This document shows, piece by piece, positions 7,436 through 17,142 of a stretch of DNA of 64,000 bases. A program made the translations under genes and the position numbers. Under the pieces are notes generated by a model. That model was not told the DNA's origin. It saw nothing but the letters and a program-made list of their open reading frames with translations, and ran no database searches. Source of the stretch: Parachlamydiales bacterium (GTDB lineage: Bacteria > Chlamydiota > Chlamydiia > Chlamydiales > SM23-39); NCBI GenBank assembly GCA_019694475.1, contig JAIBBX010000004.1, positions 62,001-126,000 of the forward strand. The letters are read 5' to 3'. Numbering within the stretch: position 1 is the stretch's first letter; each line of letters opens with the position of its first letter.

Positions 7436-9358
7436 TCAGGGAGCTGTTGAAAATGGCGACATCAAAGCTCGTTCATCTCGTTCTTTTACGACTTTAGCAA
7501 GAAAATCAGAAATGTCAATCTCTCCGTGCACTACATTGTCGCGCGTGCGGAGTGCCACAGTTTTATTTTCCACTTCTTTATCGCCTACAGTCAGCAAGTA
7601 GCAAGTCTTGCGCATTTGCGCTTCGCGCACTTTTTTGCCAACCGATTCATTCGATTCATCGATATCGCAAATAATTCCAAGTTTCTCGATTTTTTTCTTC
7701 AGTTCATGGGCGTAAGGCGCATGCCGATCGGCAACGGTTGCAATGCACACTTGATAAGGACTGAGCCAGAATGGGAATTTGCCTGAGAAGTGTTCAATCA
7801 AAATACCGAAGAACCGTTCAATAGAACCAAAAATTGCTCGGTGCAACATCACAGGCCGTTCATGCCCTGCATTGCTCGCTACGAATTCAAGTTCGAATTT
7901 TTGCGGCAAAGACATATCGAGCTGGACAGTTCCCATTTGCCAAGATCTGCCAATAGCGTCGCGTATATGAATGTCGATTTTCGGACCGTAAAAGGCTCCG
8001 TCGCCTTCATTGATGTGATAGGTGTGACCCCAAGCATCAAGAGCTCCCTTCAATCCGTTTGTCGCATTTTCCCAGTCTTCGTCGCTTCCGATTGTTTTCG
8101 ATTTCTCTGGCCGGGTTGATAATTCAAGACGGAACGGCAAGCTGAATGTTGTGTAGATCTTCTCGATCAACTCTAGGATCCGCTCAATTTCATCTTGAAT
8201 TTGATCTGGCCGCATGAAGAGGTGGGCATCATCTTGGTGGAAACTGCGCACTCTAAAAAGACCATTCAATGCGCCGGATGCTTCGAAGCGGTGAACATGG
8301 CCGATTTCTGCAACGCGCAATGGCAATTCCCGATAGCTGTGAATCGCTGTTTTATAATAAAGCATGCAGCCTGGGCAGTTCATCGGCTTAATCGCAAAAT
8401 CGCGATTTTCAACCTGCGAGGTGTACATGTTATCGCGATAGTGATACCAGTGGCCTGAGCGCTCCCAAAGTTCTTTGCTCATCATCGTCGGGGTTTTGAT
8501 TTCGACGTAGCCGCCCTCTTTCAAATGCTCGCGCAAAAAATCAATCAGGCGATTCCAAATGATCATTCCGTGGGGAAGGATAAAAGGCATTCCGGGAGCT
8601 TCTTCCTTAAATGTGAACAAATCGAGTGCAGGGCCCAATACTTTATGATCCCGCTTTTTGGCCTCTTCAAGAAGCTGCAGATATTCTTTCAGCCGTTTTT
8701 TTTCAGGAAATGAAATCGCATAAACGCGAGTCAGCATTTCTTTGGTTGAATCTCCGCGCCAATATGCGCCGGAAGTTTTTAAAACTTTAAATGCTTTGAT
8801 TTTGTTCAGCGCCGCCATGTGGGGGCCGCGGCAAAGATCGAAAAATTCTCCTTGCCGGTAGGCGGATATCGGGGTTTCTTGAAACCCTTCGATCAGTTCG
8901 CATTTATAAGGATTTTTTGAGAAGGCTGAGCGGGCTTCTCCCTTATTCGCGAACTCCATCCTTTCGGTTTTGTAATTTTCGCTCAAAATCGATTCGACTT
9001 CTTTTTCAATCTTGGCAAAATCTTCATCGGATATGGTTAAGTTCCCGAAGTCGTAGTAAAATCCGTTCTCGATCGGAGGCCCGATGGTGGGCTGTGCCGC
9101 CGGCCAAAGCCTCAAGATGGCTTGGGCTAGCACGTGGGCAGAGGTGTGCCAAAAAACTTCTTTTCCTTTCGGATCGTCAAAATTCCAAAACGTGACTTCA
9201 TCTCCATCCGATAAAGGTGTGCTAAAATCGCGCAAATGTCCATTGATGCTGACCGTAACCGCTTGGTCGGGAGCAGTCAGGTGGAGTTTTTCGGCGACTT
9301 CTTTCGGGGTTACGCCCTCGGAGAATTCATGAATTTTGTTGTTGACCTTGATTTTCAT
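7436..9358 (-). CDS. thrS: Threonyl-tRNA synthetase
   Basis: A full-length 640-residue class II synthetase that charges tRNA-Thr. Domains in order: N-terminal TGS domain (1-60), the editing domain with HTSAHVLAQAI (about 70-80), and a linker. Then comes the catalytic core (about 240-530) with motif 2 around RFEASGALNGLFRVRSFHQDD and motif 3 near HRAIFGSIERF. A C-terminal anticodon-binding domain closes it (about 540-630). The upstream gene is divergent, with the 27-base palindrome at 9420-9446 in the shared intergenic space. It heads the thrS-parA-pGP6-like-purB group. Confidence 0.97.
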   Translation of the reverse strand: MKIKVNNKIHEFSEGVTPKEVAEKLHLTAPDQAVTVSINGHLRDFSTPLSDGDEVTFWNFDDPKGKEVFWHTSAHVLAQAILRLWPAAQPTIGPPIENGFYYDFGNLTISDEDFAKIEKEVESILSENYKTERMEFANKGEARSAFSKNPYKCELIEGFQETPISAYRQGEFFDLCRGPHMAALNKIKAFKVLKTSGAYWRGDSTKEMLTRVYAISFPEKKRLKEYLQLLEEAKKRDHKVLGPALDLFTFKEEAPGMPFILPHGMIIWNRLIDFLREHLKEGGYVEIKTPTMMSKELWERSGHWYHYRDNMYTSQVENRDFAIKPMNCPGCMLYYKTAIHSYRELPLRVAEIGHVHRFEASGALNGLFRVRSFHQDDAHLFMRPDQIQDEIERILELIEKIYTTFSLPFRLELSTRPEKSKTIGSDEDWENATNGLKGALDAWGHTYHINEGDGAFYGPKIDIHIRDAIGRSWQMGTVQLDMSLPQKFELEFVASNAGHERPVMLHRAIFGSIERFFGILIEHFSGKFPFWLSPYQVCIATVADRHAPYAHELKKKIEKLGIICDIDESNESVGKKVREAQMRKTCYLLTVGDKEVENKTVALRTRDNVVHGEIDISDFLAKVVKERDERALMSPFSTAP

Positions 9359-9419
9359 AACAATCCTTAAGAAAATTTACTGAAAAAAGTGTACAAGAAA
9401 GAAAAGGAAAATGCAAAAC

Positions 9420-9446
9420 CCAAATGTAAAGCGGCTTTACATTTGG
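9420..9446. repeat. Dispersed palindrome, copy 1 (perfect 13-bp arms)
   Basis: Arms of 13 bases (CCAAATGTAAAGC at 9420-9432 and its exact complement at 9434-9446) flank one central G. It is the longest of five copies. It sits 14 bases before the start of the 855-residue gene, and its right end merges into that gene's ribosome binding site (GGAGGA, 9445-9450), so a hairpin here could hide it. Confidence 0.85.
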
Positions 9447-9460
9447 AGGAAAAGATCTAA

Positions 9461-12028
9461 ATGTCTGGTTTTCAAGAACTTTTTTTACAAAAGCTGAAAG
9501 GGACTCTATCCAATGTTCTCGATTTGGGTTCGGAAGCGTTTGCATCCAGCATGATGGATCGGTTTCCGATTCAAGACTCTTTTCGATTTCGGACGAAATA
9601 CTTGGGATTGCGTGTTGCTGGCCTGTTGCTCGACGAGCAAGGCGAGCTGAATCGAGGGGCTCTTCAAGAGCTGGTCTCTCTTCTCGATCAAGGATCCTTT
9701 GTTCTCGGCCCAGGTAGAGAAGGCGATTCCTTGATCTACACACATGTAAGAAACTGCTTGCGGGAGCTTTTGGAGAATAAAGAGGTATGGATTGCCATCC
9801 GGCGCTTTTCTCCGCCTCTATGTCATAAAAAGGCGGAAGAGCTGGTTCGGGAGACCCTCTGGCCTGAAACCATCCGGACGGTTCAAACTCCGCATATTCG
9901 GAAAGCGGTATTGGCCTCTTGGCTTACTCTCTTGAGGCAGACAGCCGGATCCTGCTTTGCAACAGCGCCTGCAATTTTAATTCAACGTGGCGAACCGCTT
10001 AGATTTTTCAAAGATATTTATGACTTATTGAGTATCGGTCAAATGAAGAGGACTGTTGCAGGGAAGGAATATTCGGTTCCTTTGAGTTTCAGTTCAGGCG
10101 TAGGCGATTTGCAGCGGGTTGTTGCTGGGCCCTTTTTTGGAATGGTGGTTGCTTTGGAATCTGTAGGCGTGAAGCTGCCAGCAGAGAATAGCGTTTGGGA
10201 ATCCGGTCCTCAAACGGTCGCTGTTTTCCTGAAAAAAATCTTGCTTATGGATGCAGGGCTTACAGAAGAGGATCTCCAGGATGAAGAATACTTGTCTCGG
10301 ATTCAAATGACGCAGCTTCTCGCTAGACAAGGCGCCGTATATTATCAAAGGCCCAGCGCGCGGGGGCAAAAAGTATCTGAATGGAAAAAAAAGTACGAAA
10401 AGGCTTGCATCACTTTCAAAACGATCACGGAATGCGCTTTGCTTCGCGTGTGGGAATATTCCATGGCCTCTTTTTGCGATGTGAAAACCGAATTCGCCAG
10501 ATGGAATTTATATATAGGATTGGGTCTTCATCCAGATCAGAAAAACGGAATCGGGGCTTTCCTTTACGCCGAAATCAATGATCGCTTGCAAAAATGCCAC
10601 GTTGAAATTGATCGGTTGGCTAAAGAATATGAACAGGAAATAGGAACGCTGCAGGCAATCGAAGCGATGATCCAGAATGCTTTGGGCGAACATAGGCTCA
10701 ATCAGCTCAAGGCGGATTGGATGTCTCATACAGCTAATGCGAATACAATTATAGAAATGAGAAATAAACTCATTCTAAAAGCCGAGGGGCTGACGGGATT
10801 TTTCGCTTGGCTCATAGAAAATTACGATAAAAAACTGCAAGAGTATTTTCAAGAATTGTTCGATCCGGCCCTTGTGAAAGATGCGGCCCATTTATATGAC
10901 GATAGTCCCGCAGGCTTTCGATTGGTCTATAAGCATGGAAGAGCCGACGCTTCTCAATGGACTGCGATCTACAATAGGGAAGAATATATAGATTCTCTCA
11001 GAGACTTTTTTTCAAGAATGGAAAATGAATTAGATGCGCCTGCTAATGTCGGAAAAGAGTTGTTTTCCGAAGTTACAACAGCTCTCATTCAATTCATTCA
11101 AGGAGACGAGTTTTTTGAGTGGGCAACTGCGAGAGCAAAAGAAAAAGGGAGGCTCTCGCCTTGGGACTATATTTCGGGCGGAACCTTACAAACCCTTCTG
11201 ATGTCTTACTGCAACCGGGATCGTCCGTTTACAGAAGCGGGGGTTATTCCCCATTCGACTGAAGAGCTGGTTCAATTTTTGGCAACGATTCAAAGCAAAG
11301 AACCTTTGCTCATGCATTCACCAACCCATGCTTTTGTTTTTTATCCAGAGCTTTTAGAAAATCGAGAACGGTTGGCGCAGACGCAGAATCGTAAATGGGA
11401 TGAGACTATGCAAGAACATATCGCCCACCGGTTGAGCGAAAGGCTTCCCGAAGAAGAAAAAGCTCTTTTTATCCATCTTTTTAGAAAACAAACTGCCGCT
11501 CCTTCCAATAGTCTTTTCAGAAAAGGACTGATGGATGCGTTAGGCCCTCGCATCAAAAACAAAGAAGCGCTTGTGGACTCGATTCTATATGAAAATTCGG
11601 TTCTTTTAACGGCGGATCAAGCTCAGTTGGCAATCATGCAAATTCTTAGGGCATTAGGAAAAAATGAACCGGTAAAAAAAATCGAAGGATCTTTCTGGGG
11701 ATCTTACGATTTATACAATCATGTAAAAATGGTTGTTTTGCAATATTCGCAAAGCGCAATTAGCTCTATTGATTGGGATCGGCAAATCGCCGAAGCAATG
11801 AGGAAATTGAAGTTTTTGCCCGATGCGCTCTTGTTTGGAGATACAAATTGGGCGGGATGGTTTTTTGGATTTGTCCAAAATCCAACGACCGGAGCTGTCG
11901 AGTTGTGGCGGCTCAATCGAACGGCGACCCAAGGTTTTCCCATGTTTGATTGGAAAGAGTGGGTAGGAAATGAAAATTTTTCGCCTTGGGTGGTATTGGC
12001 TAAGCCGCTGGAATACACAACAAATTAG
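9461..12028 (+). CDS. Large protein, possible papain-fold (clan CA) domain
   Basis: An 855-residue cytosolic-looking protein without signal peptide or membrane segment, started at ATG 9461 after GGAGGA. I do not recognise the family, but it has papain-like landmarks in the right order. They are RQTAGSCFATAP (Gln160, Cys165; compare the papain Q..CGSCWA region), a His in SPTHAFVFYPE (about 620), and GDTNWAGWFFGF (Asn796, Trp797; compare NSWG..WG). The middle third is long helical, coiled-coil-prone sequence (about 380-480). If the fold is right, this is a cysteine protease or transferase with a large insertion between Cys and His. Preceded by a palindrome. The function is inference only. Confidence 0.7.
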   Translation: MSGFQELFLQKLKGTLSNVLDLGSEAFASSMMDRFPIQDSFRFRTKYLGLRVAGLLLDEQGELNRGALQELVSLLDQGSFVLGPGREGDSLIYTHVRNCLRELLENKEVWIAIRRFSPPLCHKKAEELVRETLWPETIRTVQTPHIRKAVLASWLTLLRQTAGSCFATAPAILIQRGEPLRFFKDIYDLLSIGQMKRTVAGKEYSVPLSFSSGVGDLQRVVAGPFFGMVVALESVGVKLPAENSVWESGPQTVAVFLKKILLMDAGLTEEDLQDEEYLSRIQMTQLLARQGAVYYQRPSARGQKVSEWKKKYEKACITFKTITECALLRVWEYSMASFCDVKTEFARWNLYIGLGLHPDQKNGIGAFLYAEINDRLQKCHVEIDRLAKEYEQEIGTLQAIEAMIQNALGEHRLNQLKADWMSHTANANTIIEMRNKLILKAEGLTGFFAWLIENYDKKLQEYFQELFDPALVKDAAHLYDDSPAGFRLVYKHGRADASQWTAIYNREEYIDSLRDFFSRMENELDAPANVGKELFSEVTTALIQFIQGDEFFEWATARAKEKGRLSPWDYISGGTLQTLLMSYCNRDRPFTEAGVIPHSTEELVQFLATIQSKEPLLMHSPTHAFVFYPELLENRERLAQTQNRKWDETMQEHIAHRLSERLPEEEKALFIHLFRKQTAAPSNSLFRKGLMDALGPRIKNKEALVDSILYENSVLLTADQAQLAIMQILRALGKNEPVKKIEGSFWGSYDLYNHVKMVVLQYSQSAISSIDWDRQIAEAMRKLKFLPDALLFGDTNWAGWFFGFVQNPTTGAVELWRLNRTATQGFPMFDWKEWVGNENFSPWVVLAKPLEYTTN

Positions 12029-12131
12029 CAGAGAGAAAAAGATATTTTTGAAATTTTCTTTTTCTTAAATACTTTCAAGTGTAGTATTGGATTTTAGGAA
12101 AATGCGACTCGCTTCTAAACGGAGGGTTACG

Positions 12132-12929
12132 ATGAAAAAGTTTGCGGTGTTGATTGCGGCATTAGTTGCATCTACAACGCTTTATGCAGCACCTGTGGGA
12201 AATACATCTGCACCTGAAATCATACAAGAAGGGTTTTTTATCTCTTGTGATAGCTGGATTAATTTTCGAGTAGGATATGAGGGTGATTTTGTCGCAGACG
12301 GCAGAATGAAGCAATATAATCAAGGTCATGGTCGAGTAGATACATACGAGCAATGGACTAATTCAGGAACGGTAACGTTCAATATTTTAGACAGAATTGA
12401 TGTTTATGGCGTATTTGGATCATCGCGAACAGAAGCAGATTGGAGATTCGGGGACATTTCAGCAGGAACAGTATCTAGAATCCAAATGGAAACCAAATAC
12501 AACTTTTTGTGGGGAGCTGGTGCTCGCGCTATTGTTTATGAATGGTGCAACACTTCTCTAGGTTTTGGCGGACGATATAGTTCGTGCAACTATCAGCCTA
12601 TTTGGCTCACAACAGATGGAGTTTTGGTTGATACATCAGGTTCTCATTTTCGATGGAGAGAATGGCAGGTCAATCTAGACGTCTCTTATAAAATAGATCT
12701 TTTCACTCCTTACATTGGAGTTAAATATTCGAATGCAAGGACTCGCCTGAAAAATTTTGCAACGCCGATTTCTGCTCATTTGACAGGATCTAATTCCTTC
12801 AAAAACAGAATTCCAGTCGGTCTTTACGTTGGATGCGCTCTCTCTACTGGGCAATACTTTATGCTCAATGTAGAGGGTAGAGTGATTGATGAAGAAGCTG
12901 TCACAATTTCTGGCGACTTCAGATTCTAA
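12132..12929 (+). CDS. MOMP-like (OmpA-type chlamydial) outer-membrane protein
   Basis: A 265-residue secreted beta-barrel. The signal peptide is residues 1-19 (MKKFAVLIAALVASTTLYA). The mature start APVGNTSAPEIIQEGFFISC, followed by W..FRVGYEGDFV, matches the start of chlamydial major outer-membrane proteins (LPVGNPAEP... GYYGDFV). The C-terminus ends in a barrel strand with terminal Phe (GDFRF). It is shorter than the roughly 390-residue MOMP of Chlamydiaceae, like the multi-member MOMP-like families of environmental chlamydiae. Cysteines are few (six). The ATG at 12132 has a strong GGAGGG site; an upstream ATG at 12087 has none. A hairpin terminator follows. Probable porin. Confidence 0.88.
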   Translation: MKKFAVLIAALVASTTLYAAPVGNTSAPEIIQEGFFISCDSWINFRVGYEGDFVADGRMKQYNQGHGRVDTYEQWTNSGTVTFNILDRIDVYGVFGSSRTEADWRFGDISAGTVSRIQMETKYNFLWGAGARAIVYEWCNTSLGFGGRYSSCNYQPIWLTTDGVLVDTSGSHFRWREWQVNLDVSYKIDLFTPYIGVKYSNARTRLKNFATPISAHLTGSNSFKNRIPVGLYVGCALSTGQYFMLNVEGRVIDEEAVTISGDFRF

Positions 12930-12956
12930 TCTTCAATTTTTCGAAGTAGTTTGTTA

Positions 12957-12985
12957 GGGCAGGAGAAATCCTGCCCTTTTCTTTT
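12957..12985 (+). terminator. Intrinsic terminator after the MOMP-like gene
   Basis: Perfect 8-base stem GGGCAGGA (12957-12964), loop GAAA, TCCTGCCC (12969-12976), then TTTTCTTTT. It lies 28 bases after the stop codon. Confidence 0.9.
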
Positions 12986-13041
12986 GCATGGAAAATCATT
13001 TCGAATTATAATCCGAAATTCCAAAGGCGGGCCTCTCATCG

Positions 13042-14343
13042 ATGCACAAGGTACTTTGTTTCTTCCTAGGAACCTTCCTTATCAGCACTCCAGTATTTTC
13101 TGAGGAAAAAACAGAAGTTCCTCCTGCAGCCCCTTTGGCAGCCACTCCTGTGGCGCAAGGCGATGTTCAATTTGATGAAAAACGAGATCCGGATGTCGAC
13201 GATATGGAAGCATTGCGTCGGTGGATCCGCGATAAACGTTTCATCACTGTCAAAGAAATCGGAGGAGATCTTTCAATCAGCGGAGAGGTGAGAACCGAAT
13301 TTCAAGACACTAGCGAAGTAAGAGATGGCATACGCCAACGAGGCAAGGGAGCTGCAACCAGCAAACCGCAGTATGCTTGGGACGTAGAAGTCAATATCAT
13401 GGTTGACTATCGAACTGATCGAACATGGGCAGCCATTAAGCTCGAGTTCGACAACGATATGGGGACGGCCAGCGGCACCGTCAATAAGATTAAGTTAGAA
13501 AAAGCATACCTCGGCGGCCGGATTATTCCCGGAGATACGTTTACCATCGATGCGGAGGTTGGAAGACGCTATTTATTCAACGTCTACGATTCAAGGCTCG
13601 AGTTTTCTTCGCTTTTTGATGGCGTGCTATTCCGGTTCAGCAAAGCCTGGCCCTCTATAGGCAACTTTTACGCAAATCCAGGCGCTTTATTGGTCAATGA
13701 CCGGACCAATCATTACGCATATGTCATGGAAATCGGAGCACTTCAAATTGCCAATTTAGGACTCAATATGAAGTATTCCATCATCGACTGGTATAAGCCT
13801 TCGGCCAATAAACTGGAAAACTTACGCTACAAATTCTTGGTATCGCAGTACCTTGCCTACTATCAGTTTTATCCTGAATGGATTGGCAAGCGGCTCATCA
13901 AATTTTATGGCGCAGGGCTTGTCAATCACTTGGCATCCGGAATCCCAATCACGCATAACAAGAGGCAAAATTGGGCCTGGTATGCCGGAATGACCATCGG
14001 CCTTGTTCGAAAGCAATACGACTTTTCCATCGATATCAATTATCAATGGTGCCAAGCGCAAGCGATTCCAGACTTTGATAATAGCGGGATCGGGCGCGGG
14101 AATGCAGCCAAAGTCGGCTTTTATACTGTTGACGATGATGGAAACCCTAAAAGCGGCGCAACCACATCGGAAACAGCCGTAGGAGAGGGAAATTTCAAAG
14201 GATTTGAAATCGATGCTCTTTACGCCTTTACAGACAACCTGACCGTTTTTCAAAGCTTCAAATACTCGACAACGCTCAATAAATCCATCGGCCCGAATCT
14301 CCATTACAAGCAGTATGAAATCGAATTCATCTACGCTTTCTAA
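13042..14343 (+). CDS. Outer-membrane beta-barrel, porin-like
   Basis: A 433-residue secreted protein. The signal peptide (about 1-20, ending PVFS) is followed by a Pro/Ala-rich linker (24-40), a short charged helical stretch with DVDDMEALRRWIRDKRF, then a long series of alternating hydrophobic/polar strands typical of an outer-membrane barrel. It ends in aromatic YEIEFIYAF with terminal Phe. The N-terminal helical part before the barrel resembles the layout of carbohydrate-selective or OprB-like porins, but no specific match is claimed. The next gene starts 5 bases downstream and may be co-transcribed. Substrate unknown. Confidence 0.75.
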   Translation: MHKVLCFFLGTFLISTPVFSEEKTEVPPAAPLAATPVAQGDVQFDEKRDPDVDDMEALRRWIRDKRFITVKEIGGDLSISGEVRTEFQDTSEVRDGIRQRGKGAATSKPQYAWDVEVNIMVDYRTDRTWAAIKLEFDNDMGTASGTVNKIKLEKAYLGGRIIPGDTFTIDAEVGRRYLFNVYDSRLEFSSLFDGVLFRFSKAWPSIGNFYANPGALLVNDRTNHYAYVMEIGALQIANLGLNMKYSIIDWYKPSANKLENLRYKFLVSQYLAYYQFYPEWIGKRLIKFYGAGLVNHLASGIPITHNKRQNWAWYAGMTIGLVRKQYDFSIDINYQWCQAQAIPDFDNSGIGRGNAAKVGFYTVDDDGNPKSGATTSETAVGEGNFKGFEIDALYAFTDNLTVFQSFKYSTTLNKSIGPNLHYKQYEIEFIYAF

Positions 14344-14348
14344 TTTGC

Positions 14349-15098
14349 ATGGTTAAACTGAAAATATTCGGAAACGTCAAAAATGTTCTCAACGGAAATA
14401 TCACAGAGGCAGTCCTTCGCCCCGCAAAAGAATCGCGCTTAAGATTTGCTTTAGGCGCGGGAACTTTTTCAGATGGACAACATCTTGGCGAAACTTTGGT
14501 GATCGAACAAAATTGCCATGTTTCCTGGGTTCAAAAGAGCCATTTGCAAAATGGATCAGGGCTAAATGCTAAAACCCCATTTCTAATGGGCATCGATCGA
14601 GATGAACCTATGGGGCTTCTCAATTCATTAAATCGAGAAACAGCGCTTGAATCGCTTTATGGAGAATGGGCCAAAAAACATCCGATGGGGTTCGCCCTTT
14701 TGGGGAGTTTTCGGATGAAGGAATGGAGCTGTACGTATCTCAAAAAACCGCCGATTTTTCAGGAAAATATCAATCAGCACCACGACGCTTATTGGGCGAA
14801 GGTTGAAAATCATTCAAATGCATTCATCTGTCTTTTTGGGGTAGTCATCCCGCCTACGGCGGAAAAGAATTTTCCAAAGTCAACTTTAGAGAAGGCTTTT
14901 TATAAAAATCCCCAGGATTCGTCTCAGGCCCCCTTTCAAAGCCACACGCATGCCGCTTTTGCCGATCGCCTATTAAAATCAGATAGTTTTCTATTTAGAG
15001 ATTTCAAAATAGGAAGTGTTCGCCATACTTTAACTCAATCGATTTTGCACGAGGGTTCTTTTGTTCTTTTCCCTTTACAAGGAATCGAATCGAATTGA
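14349..15098 (+). CDS. Unknown protein downstream of the porin-like gene
   Basis: A 249-residue protein that I cannot assign. It has no signal peptide or membrane segment. It is rich in His and aromatics in the middle (NQHHDAYW, SHTHAAFADR) and is probably globular. It starts 5 bases after the porin-like gene without a clear ribosome site of its own, so it may be translationally coupled. Conserved-looking segments are MGFALLGSFRMKEWSC and FVLFPLQGI. A metal-binding or enzyme role is possible from the histidines but is not supported further. Confidence 0.6.
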   Translation: MVKLKIFGNVKNVLNGNITEAVLRPAKESRLRFALGAGTFSDGQHLGETLVIEQNCHVSWVQKSHLQNGSGLNAKTPFLMGIDRDEPMGLLNSLNRETALESLYGEWAKKHPMGFALLGSFRMKEWSCTYLKKPPIFQENINQHHDAYWAKVENHSNAFICLFGVVIPPTAEKNFPKSTLEKAFYKNPQDSSQAPFQSHTHAAFADRLLKSDSFLFRDFKIGSVRHTLTQSILHEGSFVLFPLQGIESN

Positions 15099-15122
15099 GG
15101 TCGAAAAACATTAATAAATCTC

Positions 15123-15347
15123 TTATTTGCTGGGAATGGATGTGTATTTTAGTCCTTTAAAGGGCGTTTCATCCCAGGTGTATTCACCTTCGTAGACAGG
15201 TGTAGAAAAACGATCTGCAGCAACGGCGGCTGTTTTTTCTTTTGTATCAAAGTAAAAGGTGACTGTTTTGGGGCCTTTAACCTTTTCTGCTACAGCGTCT
15301 ACTGCATTTTGTATGCCGCTTCCAATTGCTCTTAGTGTTGATGCCAT
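15123..15347 (-). CDS. Small soluble protein, unknown
   Basis: A 74-residue protein with an amphipathic N-terminal helix (ASTLRAIGSGIQNAVDAVAEKV) and a beta-like C-terminal half (TVTFYFDTKEKTAAV, GEYTWDETPFKG). It follows the transporter-acyltransferase gene on the same strand (12 bases apart) and converges on the unknown gene at 14349. No recognisable family. Confidence 0.5.
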   Translation of the reverse strand: MASTLRAIGSGIQNAVDAVAEKVKGPKTVTFYFDTKEKTAAVAADRFSTPVYEGEYTWDETPFKGLKYTSIPSK

Positions 15348-15359
15348 ATGATTTTTATC

Positions 15360-17060
15360 TCAATCTTTGGAAAAACTCAGGGTGATTTGCTTTTGATAGT
15401 AGCGAAAGAATAGGAACCGTTTTGGAATTCTTTCTTTGACGCCATGAGCGTAAAGCACAGGGAAATTCAGCTGGCCGAAAATTTTGTTGTAGGCGTCAAT
15501 GATTTCTGCGCTATCTTCGCGCTTATGGAAGAAAAGGCAAACAGAAGAATTTTGGCCTTGGAATCTCTTCGCTTGGCCGAATAGCGTTTTTAATGTGGCC
15601 CGTATATCTGGTTCTGGAGGTATGATGCGGATCGATTCGAGAAGACCGTTAAACCAGGGGAAATGGCGGAAATAGTGATCGGGAACAAGGATCTTCAATT
15701 TGGGTAGACATGAGTAGAGAAGAAGCGCGTCATACCAAGAATTACTGCGCAAAATAATGATCGTTGAAGGATCGGGCGCCGGCGATGCGAGTTTGAGACG
15801 CCGAAACCGCTTTAGGATTTTGTTCACGAAAAATGGGAAAAAGAGGCTTGAAAGCCTCCCCGTAGTGATCGTATTCGAAATGAGCGTCAAAACGCCCATC
15901 CAAGCAAAGCCCGCGGCAGCAGAAAGCTCCAATTTGACACTAAGAAAATAGAGCGCGAAGGAGGCCATTAAAACCCCCACAAAACTGAAGAAATTGGCTG
16001 CAGCGATGATTTGTCCCCGTTTTTCATCCGGGCTGCTAATTTGAAGAAATGCGTCAAAAGGAATGAGATAGGCTCCTCCAAAAATCCCCAAGAGACCCAA
16101 GACGATGATGGTAATCGTCAGCGAATGGGAGAAAAAATAGAGGACAAAGAAGAAGATAACGATGAAAAAGCCGCATATGCAGGAAATCCCCGGTTCCACG
16201 CGGTCTTTCGAGAGCTGTCCAGCAAGGACTGCTCCGATGGCGATGCCGATAGCCGTAGATAGAAATAAATAACCTCCTCCTACTTCATCAAGACCTAACG
16301 ATTCCATGGCAAAAGGAATGATATTCAACTGCGTATAAGCGCCAATAAATAGAAAAAAGGAGGACCCGTAAATGGCTGGAAGGAGATGTGGGATTTTCCA
16401 GCAGGTTTTCAGCGTTTGATAAATTTCATAGATGAAAATAGGATTGATCTTTTTGGTCGATTTTTGCGGCTGCGTTCGGACGATGCCTAAGCTGGTAGCA
16501 ATCCCGATGATGGCGATGAATACGCAAACTCCAGCTTCAAGAGCAAAATTTTTGTCCGAAACATCTGTGATGAACGAGGCTAAAAATGTGCCTAAAATGA
16601 TGGCCAGGTAGGTCAGGGATGTTAGAGATCCGTTGGCTTTTGAAACTTTTTTCGCCTCTACAAGCTCCGGAATGATCCCATATTTGGAAGGGCCGAATAT
16701 CGCGCTTTGGGTCGCCATCAGAAAAAGTGCTGTGTAAGAGCCGATTTCCCATTCAAAAAGTACGGCAAAAAAGCCGAAAAGCATAATCGCGAGCTCAAGG
16801 ATTTTGGTAAACACAATGATCGTTCTCTTGCTCATTCGGTCGGCCAGAACGCCCGCGCCAGAAGAAAATAGAAGGAAAGGAATGACAAAAACGGCTCCAG
16901 CGATTGAGAGAATCGAGTTGGCTTCTGCCGGTCCCTTCACATTAATGAGAAGGTAAATCACGAGAAGTTTGAAAATATTATCGTTGAGCGCCCCAAGAAA
17001 TTGGGTCGCGTTCAGAAAATAAAACGAGCGAAAATCATTTCGAAACGGCCACTGCATCAT
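15360..17060 (-). CDS. LplT-like lysophospholipid transporter fused to a decayed acyltransferase domain
   Basis: A 566-residue protein. Residues 1-400 form a 12-helix MFS transporter of the LplT type: N-terminal FYFLNATQFLGALNDNIFK, loop motif GVLADRMSKR, QSAIFGPSKYGIIPEL. These match the transporter half of bacterial LplT-Aas proteins that flip and reacylate lysophospholipids. Residues about 420-566 resemble a PlsC-type acyltransferase (PNWFNG/IRIIPP-like surroundings). However, the catalytic HxxxxD box is degraded to NSWYDA and the FPEGTR box to LFFHKRED. The transporter is likely active and the acyltransferase half dead or repurposed. Two ATGs (17060, 17057) are possible starts. It follows the LRR genes. 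Confidence 0.85.
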   Translation of the reverse strand: MMQWPFRNDFRSFYFLNATQFLGALNDNIFKLLVIYLLINVKGPAEANSILSIAGAVFVIPFLLFSSGAGVLADRMSKRTIIVFTKILELAIMLFGFFAVLFEWEIGSYTALFLMATQSAIFGPSKYGIIPELVEAKKVSKANGSLTSLTYLAIILGTFLASFITDVSDKNFALEAGVCVFIAIIGIATSLGIVRTQPQKSTKKINPIFIYEIYQTLKTCWKIPHLLPAIYGSSFFLFIGAYTQLNIIPFAMESLGLDEVGGGYLFLSTAIGIAIGAVLAGQLSKDRVEPGISCICGFFIVIFFFVLYFFSHSLTITIIVLGLLGIFGGAYLIPFDAFLQISSPDEKRGQIIAAANFFSFVGVLMASFALYFLSVKLELSAAAGFAWMGVLTLISNTITTGRLSSLFFPFFVNKILKRFRRLKLASPAPDPSTIIILRSNSWYDALLLYSCLPKLKILVPDHYFRHFPWFNGLLESIRIIPPEPDIRATLKTLFGQAKRFQGQNSSVCLFFHKREDSAEIIDAYNKIFGQLNFPVLYAHGVKERIPKRFLFFRYYQKQITLSFSKD

Positions 17061-17142
17061 CGGTTTAAGTTCAAAAAAACTTTCCCAAGGTTAGCTGCTC
17101 TGAGGCGCTGTTTGCAACAGAAAAACGGGAGCGTACTAGGAA

